Below, one piece after another: positions 1-30,054 of a stretch of 64,000 nucleotides of DNA. The stretch is from Telopea speciosissima (lineage: Eukaryota > Streptophyta > Magnoliopsida > Proteales > Proteaceae), in contig NC_057925.1 in NCBI RefSeq assembly GCF_018873765.1, forward strand, positions 15,573,568 to 15,637,567, written 5' to 3'. How positions within the stretch are numbered: the first letter of the stretch is position 1; every line of letters begins with the position of its first letter. The notes beneath the pieces are model-generated. The model did no database searches and was not told the DNA's origin. It saw nothing but the letters and a program-made list of their open reading frames with translations. Position numbers and translations under genes: made by a program.

Positions 1-1811
1 AGGTTGCTAAGCAAAGTTGGTAAATTTGAGAAAAAAACAGAGTATGATGGAAACTGAAAGTTATTGGATTTTGGCAGAAAAGTTTGCTTTTATCTGGGTG
101 AATGATATCTATTCAATCCCCATCCCTCTGGCCAAAAAACAGAAGAGAGGAATTCTCAGGTTGAACTTGATTTTTGTTGTAAGAGTATACAGTTATATAC
201 TTCACTCCCATCCTTCTGTGATTTCCTTAGTAGTGCGGTATAGAAGGTATCAAAAGGTTTGTTAAGGATTTAACAAAATACAGTGCTGGGACTTGAAGAA
301 ACTTGTTTAATTGTCATTATGCCATCACTCTGTGTGTAGCTTCTGTTTTGCAAGAATAGAAGGGTGTCATTTGATTGCGTGAGAATCGGATAAATTTAGT
401 ACCATGTATAGCAAGTAGATTTTACATCTTATGAGTGCCCAAACCTGCTTTGGTATAACGCTTCCTTTTTGTACTTTGCTTCCACCTAATTTATTATGGA
501 AGTTGAGCTGGTCACGTTAAATTATTTTGAATGTTGTGATTCTGGTTCCACATAATGTGTGCATGATGTGTTTTATTATATTTTTTCCTTGTTAATTAGA
601 AATCATAAATCAACATATTATTGTTTCTCTTTTTCTACCCAAAATATTTATCTGTACAAGGTCGTTCATTTGATAAGGTCCTCTTTTAGATATTGTCCAT
701 TGGCCATTCTAGTACTTCCATAGTCATTTTTCTGGCCTCTGAATTTCTCCAGGTTGCTACAAATCAATGATTGATGAAGCATCCGACTGACACATTACTT
801 CTATCAAAACAAACTCAGATTTAGATGTATATATCATAATTGTTTACTCCATTTACGTTTCATCAACTCAAGAATTTTGAGGACAAATTTTAGAATACCG
901 TATCCTTGTTTCTTTTCCATCATCTGTTGGGGTCATCATTCATCAATTCATCTTGTTCCTTATCTATCTAGTTTTCCAATGTTTCAAACTTGATTCAACT
1001 TCCTACCTCCTTTTACGCCAGTTCAATTTTTTATATATTGGACATTGTGTGATTCATTTCTTGGGTTATCAAACTTGACCTTCTTTTCATAAGAATGGTT
1101 TTCTTCGTTCATCAACTCATCAGATAGATCTTTCTTTGGCAGCAAGGTTGAAGCATGCAGACAGCTCTTTCATCTTAATTTCTAGTAGAGGAACAATGAC
1201 TTAATCTCTTTTCTTCACTTATTCTCTTCCAAATCATTTCTTGTAAAAAAAAATCAGGATATTTTATTTTTTATTTTTCTTTACTTATCAACTGTCCTAG
1301 CAATCTGCTACTTTCCATTAATATATGCCTATCACTCCTCTAAGAGTGAGAATAATTAGATGATAACTATGAATTGCTAACTGAAAGAATAGATCTTTCA
1401 TTACCAGTCTATTGATTCTTCACATCAGGCTCATAAATTATGTATGCATAAGTGTACTGCTTTTTTGAATTGATATTTCATTACTTGTTGACTAATTCTT
1501 CATATCAGACTCATAAATATATGCAGAAGTGTACTGCTTTTTCTCAATAACATCCATACAAGGTTAGTCTTCCGTGGAATTAATTCATTCCTTAGCCAGT
1601 TTTATTTGTGAAAGCTTATTTCCCATTTATCTCCTTGTAGCCCTACTTGAATTAATCAATTAGCAACCTTTTTCGGTTTAAAAGTATTGGTGGATAGGAA
1701 GATGTTGTTTTTCCATGACTTCCTACTGCTTCACAAATTGTGCCCCAATTAACTTTTAAAGTGGGAATTTCGTGGTGAGCTTTTCTTAAATTGTTTTATT
1801 TTTTATCGTAG
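1..1811. other. AT-rich sequence, probably intron or 5' flank of the Arf-GAP gene
   Basis: I see no supportable exon here. The first recognised Arf-GAP exon begins at 1812 in phase 1, so at least one coding exon must lie here or outside the window. A short ORF at 17-265 (+) has no recognisable domain. Two related stretches near 1425-1470 and 1490-1540 share wording around 'catcag(g/a)ctcataaat', a small local duplication. Confidence 0.5.
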
Positions 1812-20108
<18,297 letters not shown>

Positions 20109-20875
20109 GGCCAGATTTATTATTATGTAAAGAAAGTCAAATACACAAACAGTTGTTTCTATAATGCCAACAACACACTAGAATCTGCATCACTGAATGC
20201 GTTTTGGGAAGATCAGTCAACCCTACAATTGTGTGCCATTGAATCAGATACTTGTTTGTATTCATAAATCTTCAATTAGCTTATTGGCTCTAAATATTAC
20301 CAATTAAATAGAAAATCTTTTTCCCCCTTGTAAGCAAGGTTCAAAGGCTCAGCATCATAGTCACATGGTTCTGTTTCAAGAGGAACTAAATGAGTAATAC
20401 AAGTTGGTTGCTAGGCAATGAACACCAAGCCACCACCATATTCGAGAAGGACTAGATTACCACATTGAAATGCTTCAGAATTCGGATTCACCCCACATTT
20501 AATTATCAGAAAAATGAAAACTTCTATTTCTATCTTCCACAAATGATTAATTTAAACTTCACATATCGATCTACACAACAATGATAAGAAAGCCAATCAA
20601 AAAATTCGATTTATTTCTTTGTTATGTTTAGGGAGATGATGAACAAGAACGCCCTGTTGGAAAGCAATTTACAGAGAGAAAAAGAAAACCCAAGAAAAGT
20701 TTCTTCTAATCACCACCCCAGATTGACAGAAACCCACACTAAAAAGCAATAAAAGCAATATTTTTTTCCCCCTTTTCTTCCAACATTTTTCACAACAGCT
20801 ATATAGATATACACCATTAATCGCTAGAAGCATTCAAGAAACAGTGATATATACGCCATTAATAACTAGAAGCAT
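20109..20875. other. Convergent 3' regions of Arf-GAP and glutaredoxin-like genes
   Basis: The 767 bp between the two stop codons has no ORF of note. It must hold both 3' UTRs. The two genes are transcribed toward each other, so overlapping 3' transcripts are possible. Confidence 0.6.
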
Positions 20876-22120
20876 TTAAGAAGAGCAACTAGGGCACCGT
20901 ATCAATCCGTTCTCGTTGCATTCCGGGCACCTGCGCAATTGTTCTTCGTCTTCATCAAAAACCTTGCGACTGCCATTACAATTCAAGCAAGGAACAAACC
21001 TCGCATCACCGCAGCTCTCGCAGACGAACCTGGGATCACGAAGAGGGAACCCTTCAAGAAGCTTGATCAAATCACCCATCTCATGAAGCTGTTTTATCTC
21101 TTCAGCCCCACCAATGTACCTCGAACGAATAAAAATCTGGGGTAAACTAAAAGTCTTCTCTCCCAGCACATTCTGCAGCTCTCTCCTATAAGCAGAATCC
21201 ATAGAAATATCTCTCTCATCCACAGAAACCCTAAATCCTCTAAATATATTACGAACAGCACAGCAATCCTCGTAAGTCCTTCGAATTCCCCGTAAACTAG
21301 TGAAATACACAACAATCTTATCCTCAGTTCCGGGTAATCGACTACGATACTCCGATAAAGGTGAAAACCTAGAGCTCGAACCCACAGACGGCCTCACCAT
21401 CTTCGATTGATTCATACCCAATTGCCTAGACGATATAGCCCGTCTGAAACTAGAAACCACGTTGGGATCCATATCAGCCAAAAGCATTTCCTCCGACATG
21501 TGTTTCCAGAGAGGCTTCATCGATGAATTATTATTCTCCCCAGGATCTGCCGACGGTTCAAACGAATTGCACAATTTCTTCACCTTCCCTTCGCCGATCA
21601 AGTTCGAATTCGAATTCGAATCCGAATTATCTAATCTGGTGGCTTCGAAGGAGCTGCAGAGCTTCTTGACGGATCCAGTGCGGGCGAAAAAGGGTTTATT
21701 GGAGGAAGAAGAATCATGACGAACGGAGAAGGATCTTTCAAGGAAGGAACCTTTGTTGGGTTTAGATGAGCAATCAAAGTCGTCAAGGCCGGCCATGAGT
21801 TCCCAGGCGTTGATAACCGAAACGGGAGATGCGCTTTCTTGGGTTTCTGATTCTAGGGCTAGGGTCTTGCTCTGATGATGATCTGATGAAGATTGATCAA
21901 GGAGAAGAAGAGAACCGTAGGTTGTGGAGGTAAGGGAAACTAGGTGATGGGTATCGCCCTTCTTCAAGGGAGGATGGTGGACCGGAGGCGTTGGGAGAGA
22001 AAGGGTTCTTGAGACAGATGAAGAAGAAACAAAATCAAGAGCAGAAGAAGCAAAACAATCTTCAATGGTGGCGTCTTTGGTGCTGAAAAGACCTTCTGGT
22101 CGAGAAACAGTGCAGCCCAT
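20876..22120 (-). CDS. Glutaredoxin-domain protein with C-terminal zinc-ribbon-like cysteines
   Basis: This is an intronless 414-residue protein of a plant-specific glutaredoxin-like family (relatives of Arabidopsis At3g28850 and At5g39865, from memory). It starts MGCTVS, so N-myristoylation at Gly2 and acylation at Cys3 could attach it to membranes (inference). Residues 1-265 are Ser-rich and low in complexity, with repeated VKKLC(S/N)SFE motifs. Residues 266-361 form the glutaredoxin fold, with VVYFTSLRG, the cis-proline stretch SLPQIF and the GGAEEI motif. The usual CPYC active site is absent: TSLRGIRRTYEDC stands in its place. Residues 362-414 carry four CxxC pairs (CESC, CLNC, CPEC, CPSC), which probably bind zinc. 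Activity as a redox enzyme is therefore uncertain; scaffolding or metal binding is as likely. Confidence 0.93.
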   Translation of the reverse strand: MGCTVSRPEGLFSTKDATIEDCFASSALDFVSSSSVSRTLSLPTPPVHHPPLKKGDTHHLVSLTSTTYGSLLLLDQSSSDHHQSKTLALESETQESASPVSVINAWELMAGLDDFDCSSKPNKGSFLERSFSVRHDSSSSNKPFFARTGSVKKLCSSFEATRLDNSDSNSNSNLIGEGKVKKLCNSFEPSADPGENNNSSMKPLWKHMSEEMLLADMDPNVVSSFRRAISSRQLGMNQSKMVRPSVGSSSRFSPLSEYRSRLPGTEDKIVVYFTSLRGIRRTYEDCCAVRNIFRGFRVSVDERDISMDSAYRRELQNVLGEKTFSLPQIFIRSRYIGGAEEIKQLHEMGDLIKLLEGFPLRDPRFVCESCGDARFVPCLNCNGSRKVFDEDEEQLRRCPECNENGLIRCPSCSS

Positions 22121-22383
22121 GAATGAGAAATCACAAAAATGTATTTCTCCCCCTTCTTTTTCTTGCTTTATGTCAAATCCTCTCTCTCTCTCTCTCTCCC
22201 CCCGAAATTTTTCTTTTTTCTTTTTTTCTTACTTTTCTGTGACGGTTTCGGTGAAGAAGAGACGTAGTCGGAAAGCAAACATAGAAGAAGAAATGACTGC
22301 GTGTGTGAGGAGGCTCTGGGCAGGAAGGCTAGAGAGAGAAGTTGGGGAATCAAAGAATTAGAAATGAAACCGCGTAGGTTTAT

Positions 22384-22390
22384 CTTTATA
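22384..22390 (-). promoter_or_regulatory. TATA box of the glutaredoxin-like gene
   Basis: TATAAAG on the minus strand lies about 265 bp upstream of the ATG. The stretch between (about 22180-22410) is rich in GA/CT runs, including a (CT)n run at 22180-22200, as is common in plant 5' UTRs. Confidence 0.6.
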
Positions 22391-22589
22391 CAGAGAGAGA
22401 GGAACAGAGAAAGAGAGAACGATAACGCGCTTTGTTGATTTGAATTATTTACAGTTTTACACCCAAATTTAGGGTTTTTTTATTTTTACCTTGTATAAGC
22501 CTATTTCCATTTTTTTTTTAATTTGGATTAAATACCACATGGATTGGTTAATTCCGTTGGGCCCACCAAGAAAAAAAAAACCAATATAA

Positions 22590-22830
22590 TAAGGATTGAG
22601 ATATCGATATCGATATCAATATCGGTATCGGTATTAGTATACCAATTTGATATTAATCTAGATCAATTGGTATCGGCCTAAATCGATCAATAAAAGAAAT
22701 TGAGTTTTTTTGATGATTTTACTCTTATGTTGATACCAACAGTCGATTCAGGATTGGCTAGATGTCAGTATCAGTCTCGATCAATATCGATCTGATACCA
22801 ATTCCCTGACCCTGATCCATGGTATGGAGT
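22590..22830. repeat. 'GATATCGATATC' dispersed repeat
   Basis: Simple-like words (gatatcgatatcgatatc, tatcggtatcggtatta) grade into 'gatcaatatcgatctgatacc'. It matches the style of 24740-25210, so both are probably old copies of one family. Confidence 0.5.
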
Positions 22831-22850
22831 CTCTAGACCGTGAAGAAAAA

Positions 22851-23204
22851 GTGTTAATTATGTTCATTGAATGGAGACAATTAGGGATGTAAATGGATAA
22901 CTGAAATCCAAATCGAATTCGCATCCGTATTCGTTTAGGGGCATCCGTATTCGTTTAGAGATATCCAGGAAAATAATCCGAATACTCCGATTAAAATCCG
23001 TCCAGAAAAAAATTCGAATGCTTAATAATAAAAAATTAAGTAAATAATGATTTCAAGGGTTTTGAAGATTAAATAAGTTCTAGAATATGATGAAAAGAGA
23101 TAAATGATCTAAGAGATATGGATTGAGAGTGAATTGTATCCGCTGGAGGAAGGTCCGGGGAGAGATGTAACGAGTGTTAATTATGTTCATTGAATGGAGA
23201 CAAT
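22851..23204. repeat. hAT-like MITE relic between 31-bp direct repeats
   Basis: Identical 31-bp direct repeats (22851-22881 and 23174-23204, starting gtgttaattatg) flank a segment that begins tagggatgtaaatgga, the TIR of the hAT MITE family at 55771 and 60385. The repeat is much longer than a normal target duplication, and the far TIR is not recognisable. Confidence 0.6.
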
Positions 23205-24739
23205 AGAACATTTGGGATAATGACATCTCCACCAACCCGGATTGTTGTGATTTATGTTGGATCCAGTTGAACCAACTCTAACCCGAAGGTTGGACGGCAG
23301 GTCCTATAGTCGTCCAATTGTAAGATAGCCGGTTACGTCAGGCTGGTGGTGACTTTAATAATTAATCAAGTTTGAGTACTTCCGTTAAAAGTATCTATAG
23401 AATAAAGAGTTTAAAACTGGACCGGCTAAGGTGGTTGAACCAAAATCAAGTATTTCTTTGGCTCAAAATTCCCAATAGTAGAGTTGGGGATTTTTCTTTT
23501 ATTTTGCTCGTTAAGATTAGGAACAAGTATTCAAAACACGGAATCAGGAATTGAATCGATTCTTGCGGATTATGATCCTATTTCTTTTTTCTATAATGAA
23601 AGGTGATCCTCAACTTGCAGTCCTTGATGTCCGACAAAATTTTTTTGTGGTAACTAGTTTTAGTTAATACTAAAAGATCAAATAATTTTTCATATTATAC
23701 AGATTTTAGTTGAGTGATAATTGAAATAAAAAGAATATGTTTATTGACGAATGCTTGCATTCATTGTTGTCAATGTATAAGCGGAATTAATCAATTAAAT
23801 ATAGGAAAATAAGATTTACAATTTATACTAATTCGGACAATAATATACATGTTGATCACGTTATTTGCATGTCCTAGGCCAAGTCAATGAATGCACAGGA
23901 GAATCTATCATTTTTTTAATAATTCTTTTATGTATATAATTATATGACATTCATAACACTCACACTTATCTTTTTTTTTTTTTTGTTTTTTGTTTTCGTA
24001 AACTCTATTTCTTTGATAGAACTTTGCAAAATAATAAATACATAAAAAATAAACCATAATATATGCCATTTATTTATTTGATAAAGGCATTAATTGTTGG
24101 GCACCATCAAATATAAAATTTATTCGTTTAAAGTGCTTTGACGTTATGATTAGGCTTTTATATACATCTCATCATTATATCTATCTACGGAAATTCATAA
24201 TATTTTTGTTTTCTAAAATATTCAATCAAATAATCAAATTCTATAAATTAAAATAATTAAAAAAAATCTCTACTTGATGGTGTTTCCTACATTCTCTCAC
24301 AGGTACCATGGGTGAAAGAAAACTCAATCAGTCAATCCTTTCATATAAACCAAACAAAATCAAGCAAGAACAACTTAACATTATCCGGTCAATAATTTGA
24401 TAAAAAATATGGTCTAAATTTCAAAACTTTTCATCCACTTAAAAAGGTTAGGGGAAAGTTTTCATACACAACTGTGTAAGCCGTGTATGTGACAGGGTGA
24501 GAGTTTCAAGGCATTCATTAATGGATGAGGGTTTATGACTTTTCCAACTCTTTGTAAGAGGGGACACAATCGTGCATGCTTACACGACCGTATATAAAAA
24601 CTTCCCCCAAAAAGTTAAGAGAAATGGAGACATTTAGGCCAGTTCAAAAAAGTTGCCACCCCTACTTTAAAAGCTATAAGAAATGGACAAAAATGAGAAA
24701 AAAGTATTGAAATACTGTTGAATCTTTCTACATTCAGAC
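23205..24739. other. AT-rich intergenic, no gene seen
   Basis: I find no coding frame longer than about 60 codons and no bounded repeat. Poly(T) runs (about 23970-23990) and scattered AT-rich stretches are present. Confidence 0.5.
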
Positions 24740-25240
24740 ATGGAATCAGTAATTGGTATCCCATACAATATTCGTCTTGATTGATATCGATATGGGTTAG
24801 CTTATATCAATCTGGATTGGATAATTTTACCTCTACTTTTAATTAAAAATAGTTTTTTTTTTTACATTTTTACCTTTGATTCTATACAAATTCTTGATCC
24901 AAGATCGTCCACGAATTTATATCCGTTTTTGTTAGTATTGATAAGGGTCGACCATGATTTGAGTGCACGGTATTGGAATGGATATCGATAACATATAAAA
25001 TTGATATGATACCGATATGATATCAACATGGATCGTTTGTATCAGACAAAAGTATCTTTAAAATTCCTTAAAAAAAATGAGTTTTCTAACCATTTTACCC
25101 CTTGTTTATACCGTGCTATTGACACAATATCGATATTGATAATTAACAAAACTGATACATATTGCTTAATACGATACCAATACTTAGAACCATGGGATTG
25201 ACGGATTCGACCGATCCAATACCAATTCTTAGAACCATGC
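24740..25240. repeat. Dispersed 'GATATCGAT/GATACC' repeat copy
   Basis: Words such as ttgatatcgatatgggtta, gataccgatatgatatc and caatatcgatattgata are shared with 22590-22830. The ends are not defined. Confidence 0.45.
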
Positions 25241-26949
25241 TTTTAAAGGATTGGAGTGTAGGACACTAAGAACTAGGGTAGGGTGGGGGGAAAGGCACCA
25301 TAACTTGTGGTCCACAAGAAAGTGGTTCAAATTCCAAGTCCAACCGCCAACGACAAGTATGGATAAAAAAGGCATAAAAAAAGCAAAGGAAAGGTGTGTA
25401 GACTGTGGAGTACTGAGTGTTCTGGAACCAAAGGTCCTTTTCTTCCTTCACCTTTATTAAAGTGTACCCTATAACTCTGAGCATTGGACCACTGTATCAA
25501 AACTATTTTTTAAACTCAAAACCAATTTTTAAATTTAAATGGGGACCATAGGTAATAAACAGATTGTGTCAGACATGACCGACCACACGAGTCCGCCGGC
25601 CTCATTCCTAAGGTTGTCAAATTACTAATTTGTTCAAAATATATAATTGTCAAATTTATACTCTAATCCATCACGTTTAAAGTGTTACATATCTAATTAA
25701 ATATTAAACATGTTAAGGGTATTTTAGTAATAGAGCAAGTAACTAAAACCCAACCAGACTTTGGTTAAAGAATGTGAAGTAGTTGCCTAGCATCACCAGC
25801 ACCAACTAACCTACCAGGATTGAGACAAGACTATTTATTTGATTTAACTTAGCGGAGAAGCTAATCTCATATTCTCTCACCTTAAACAAACCTGGTCTAC
25901 CCCAAACTATTAGACCGGTTGAGTTGGTACCATAATAATGCAACCCAAAACAAACCGAATCCCGGTTGACCCCACTATGATTTAATAAAACCAAAAATTG
26001 GAACAAAGTTTCAAAGGAGAAAACTGTAAAAAATAGCCTAAGTTATATGAGTAAATAAGCTTCTTTTTTTTTTTTTTTTTTTGGTAGAATGAGTAAATAA
26101 GCTTTATAAAAATAAAAAAAGAAACTCTAATTAATTGTCATTTTTTTTTTTTTTTGTAAACCTAATTAATTTTCATTTATTTACTTTCACTTTACACATG
26201 AGAAAGATAGCTGTATTAATTGTTACCAAAAATAAAGAAAAAAAGATAGCGGTATTAATTACCTTTTTAGTTGGGATAAGGTTTAAATATATACTTCCTC
26301 TCTCTTGTACATTTACCTTATATGGGTTTTCAATGATATGAATATAAAAAGAAAACTTTCCTACCCAAAAGTATTAATTGCTTCATTTCTTTTCTTATAT
26401 AAATAGGATAAGGCTTTATTAAATATTTCCTTTCTCATTTTAATTACCTTGTTTAGGTTTCCAAAGTTATGGAAATCTAATTATACTCTTCATGAAAATT
26501 TAAATCCTTCCTTTAAAATAAAGGAAACCTAATCTACTTCTAGTAAGAAATATATCAGTTTTTTTTTCCATTAAAAAAATAAGAAGAAAGAAATATATCA
26601 GTTTTTCTTTTGGGTAAACAGAAATATATCAGCTGTCATACCAACCATAATGATAACCTTTAGAAGACAACAGTGAAATATTGTAAGTGTTTTATCTTTT
26701 ATTCACTGGCTATTAATGGTATCTGATCTCTCTAGTCTCTATTGTGCGGATGCCCCAATTGCCCTGCTGGCAGACACATGGCTGTGCGTAATAATGCCTT
26801 ACCTCTGCTCAAGCGCCTTATTCGGTGAGGGTAAGCCGGTCTACGCAAGACGGCATAGTTGGGGTAGCATGCAGTAGACGATCCTGATCCCTATTAATGA
26901 TCATTCTAATTAATAATGGTAATAATATTTTTCCAAGTCTAAAGAAGCA
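25241..26949. other. AT-rich intergenic, no gene seen
   Basis: Poly(T) stretches lie at about 26064-26082 and 26141-26155. At 26735-26885 a GC-rich block with 'gccccaattgccctgc' and 'ggcatagttggggtagcatgc' looks like an old foldback element, but I could not fix its ends. Confidence 0.4.
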
Positions 26950-27215
26950 GGATTTGGATCCTCTGCGGCCTGGGGTTGAGCGGCCATCATGTTGCCCCTC
27001 AACTCACAGGCCGCCATGTGGATTTCATGCAAATCCAATGGTTGGTAGATGGTGGTTTTTCAAAATTCAAAATTACCGCTTCAAATTCAAAAATGTCAGG
27101 TCATCATCTACCAACTATTGGATCGACATGAAATCCACTGAAATTCATGTGGCGGCCTATGAGTTGAACGCAGCACAACAAACGCTCAACCCTAGGCCAC
27201 CGAGGATCCAAATCC
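26950..27215. mobile_element. Foldback MITE, Mutator-like, 266 bp
   Basis: TIRs of about 33 bp start ggatttggatcctc and end gaggatccaaatcc. A 9-bp flank, aaagaagca against gaggaagca (7 of 9), suggests a Mutator-type target duplication. Inner arms also pair (tccaatggttggtagatg against catctaccaactattgga), so the whole element could fold into one long hairpin. Confidence 0.75.
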
Positions 27216-29146
27216 GAGGAAGCATCCTATTTGAATGATTTATTACTAGAGATTAATTACTTGGAGTTTGATTTTATTTTCGAAAATGGTTTAACATGAC
27301 CTAGAACTAGGCGATCTATCTAACTTTCAAAATTGTCCATTGATATGCTTATACATTTCTTTTAAAATTTTTGCGATGAAAAGAGAAGAAAAATTAACAA
27401 AACAAAAAACATCTACATTATCCTCAACATGTTGCAATAACTTAACCACTCTAGCCATATTGATGTAGTTCGGATCCTGATTAGTGTAAAACTTCGTATT
27501 TACAAATTCTTACATTTTTGTGTTACTTTTTCGTAAAATCTGGTCATAGTTGTCGTACGGATGGAAATTGCTCGCTGAAAGCTTCGCTGCAATATGTATC
27601 GCGTCAAAATCTATCTCATGGATTAAAAGTTTTTAACTTCTACCAAAAAAAAAAAAAAAAAAAAAAACAGTTTTTAACTCTTTAATTCGGAGGATCCTTA
27701 AAATAGAATCTTATATAACATAATATAAAGAGTGTGTAGTCGCAGCGCTAAGGGTATGTTTCTTAAACTCAACGTTAACCGTAACAGTTTAATCTGAGCC
27801 ATTTATTTTTTGATCTTCTAATCATAGCCATTGAATAAAAAAAAGCTTATAACTTACTAACCGTGACAACAGGTTTCTTCTTTTTCCTTTCTTCTTCGTT
27901 GCAGGGGAGTGTTTCAGGTGACACAAAACCCTACTTGGTTCAGGGGAGTGCTTCAACCTGAAACTTCCGCCGTCGTCGTCTTTGTTTGGTATCTCCTTAA
28001 ACCTGAAGCTTTCGTGGAGACAACCAGCACAGGTGGAAGAGGAAACCCTGAACAATTAAAACCCTATCTTTTTCTTCATTCTCTCATTCTCTATAAATCT
28101 AATTTCTTTCTTTATTTTTTTTTTTTTCTGGTTTTCTAAGCAATTGGAAGAACATGGAAATGTAAATTTGAAGAAGATTAAAAAAACAAAATCATAATTG
28201 CGGCCTTTTCTGGTCTTCATTCGATTTTCTTTTTCTGGATTTTTCCATTAGATTTTCGATCAAGTAATCAATAAATCACATAAATGTACAAAATAGAAAG
28301 AACAAAGAAGGGAATCTTTCTGTATTTCCCCTTTTCTTTTACCCTTTCCCTCTCCCCTCATCCTCTCCTCTAAAAATCTCTCAAATTAGATCACCTCAAT
28401 GCAATTAATGTTTATTACTCCTCTACTTCCTCCGCTTTTTGAACTCAGGACGACTCAGCAAACTTCTTTGCCATCTCCATTAGATTCTCCGAAGGAAAAC
28501 AGACTCACCCATCACCAACCATTACAAAAAGAAACAGAAAACAATTAGGGTTTTGCTGTGTTGAGCTGGAAAAACCTCTCATGTTGTACGAATACATCTC
28601 GAATGGCACCCTGTACGATGGAAACATCTCCAACAAACACGAAGAGGAAGGGGAAGCTGGCAGCTGGAGCGGTGGAAGCTCGCACAGAGAAAAAGGCTCC
28701 AGCGGCAGCCATCCTCGGAGAAGACAATTAGGGTTTTGGCTGTCGGGCTTCACTGACTTAACCCTTCCCGTTTGTTTTGGGATGCAGGTCGATAGCTGAA
28801 GAAGAAGACGTGGCCGGTTGCAGGTTAAAAATTCAACGGTTAAGATCAACTAGTTAAATCTCAACGGTTGAGATTTAACCGGTGAGTTTTAACGGTGTGT
28901 TTATCCTACTTTCCCACTCACGTTGCCACTTTTTATCCTAATATAAAAATAAAAAGTAATATTTTTGAATCAAACTCGGGCTAAACCAGCCTGACTGAGC
29001 TGTCTCCGAGCCAACCCAGCCATGGGCTAGGCCCTACGACTATGCATGCAAGGGCATGGCATGGCATGCCTGCTGGTGTACATGCGCCACACAACTAGCA
29101 TACCTACCACCTTCCATCCATCAAACTATCTACTCTCGTCCATTCG
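27216..29146. other. Intergenic, no gene supported
   Basis: Contains poly(A) at 27639-27667 and several short ORFs on both strands at 27.8-28.9 kb with no recognisable domain. A small inverted repeat around 28850-28880 (gttaaatctcaacggttgagatttaac-like arms) is near-perfect. Confidence 0.4.
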
Positions 29147-29154
29147 CCCATCGC

Positions 29155-30046
29155 TAGGGGTGTCAATTCCAGGCTAGATTGAGCCTGCCTGTTTAAACTC
29201 CAGTCTGGCCCGACACATTTAGTAATCAGGCGGTCCTGGTGTGGGATCCTAGCCCACCGGGCGCTTGACCTAACCTACCCGATTACAGCCCGATCTAGCC
29301 CGCTCTAGCTTGTAAACTTCCCCTCCCCTTCACATTTCCTTTCTTTGTTTGTTTCCAATAGTGCATGAATTTCTTATCAAACAAAAAAACCAGTGCATGA
29401 ATGGATTTTGACCGTTCATGGGCCGCTGGACCTTCATCAACCTCATCACCCACCTTCACTATGTCCATAACTCCACCACTGAGCAATATTTTCTTCATTC
29501 TTCACCCATACCATCCTGTAAATGTAGGTAAACTGACACACTCATGGCCAAACTCATACCATCTATGGTCATCATGTGGCGCCCACCCGATGATCCTCGC
29601 CTAGCTCAATTAGGTTCAAAATTGAGCCCAATTTTAAATGGATGACCTTGGGCTCTTCAAAATGTATGTATGATTGCCCAATCCAGGCCCAGCCCACTTG
29701 GACAAATTGAACGATCCCCATATACCTAATGATATAAATATGTTGATGATCCAATAATTTTTTTCTATGATGCAATCAATAATGTATATTAGTATTCTTT
29801 TTTTTTCTTCTTATTTTTTAATATTTTTTTTAAGGCTACACTGTTTTGCCCGTTTATATTTTAATAGGCCTATTAAGGACCAGTTAAGGCCCGATTCTAG
29901 TACTCGATTATAGCCTGAAGCCCGACCAAGCCCAACCAGGCCCGGGCCGATTATCTAAATGGACGGTCACGATGCAAGCTTCAAGCTTGGTTAAGCCTGG
30001 TTAGTCCCGACCGAGATCAACCGAACCTGACCGGTTGACACCCCTA
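29155..30046. mobile_element. hAT-type non-autonomous transposon, 892 bp
   Basis: It begins taggggtgtcaa and ends with the exact reverse complement ttgacaccccta, a 12-bp perfect TIR. It is flanked by a perfect 8-bp target duplication, cccatcgc (29147-29154 and 30047-30054). The subterminal regions carry many 'agcccga' and 'cccgac' words on both strands, as transposase-binding repeats often do. It has no transposase frame, so it must move in trans if at all. Confidence 0.92.
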
Positions 30047-30054
30047 CCCATCGC

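Noticed and set aside
28505..28849. Minus ORF of 114 residues
   Set aside because: It has no recognisable domain and overlaps other short ORFs in both strands; nothing supports a start or splice site.
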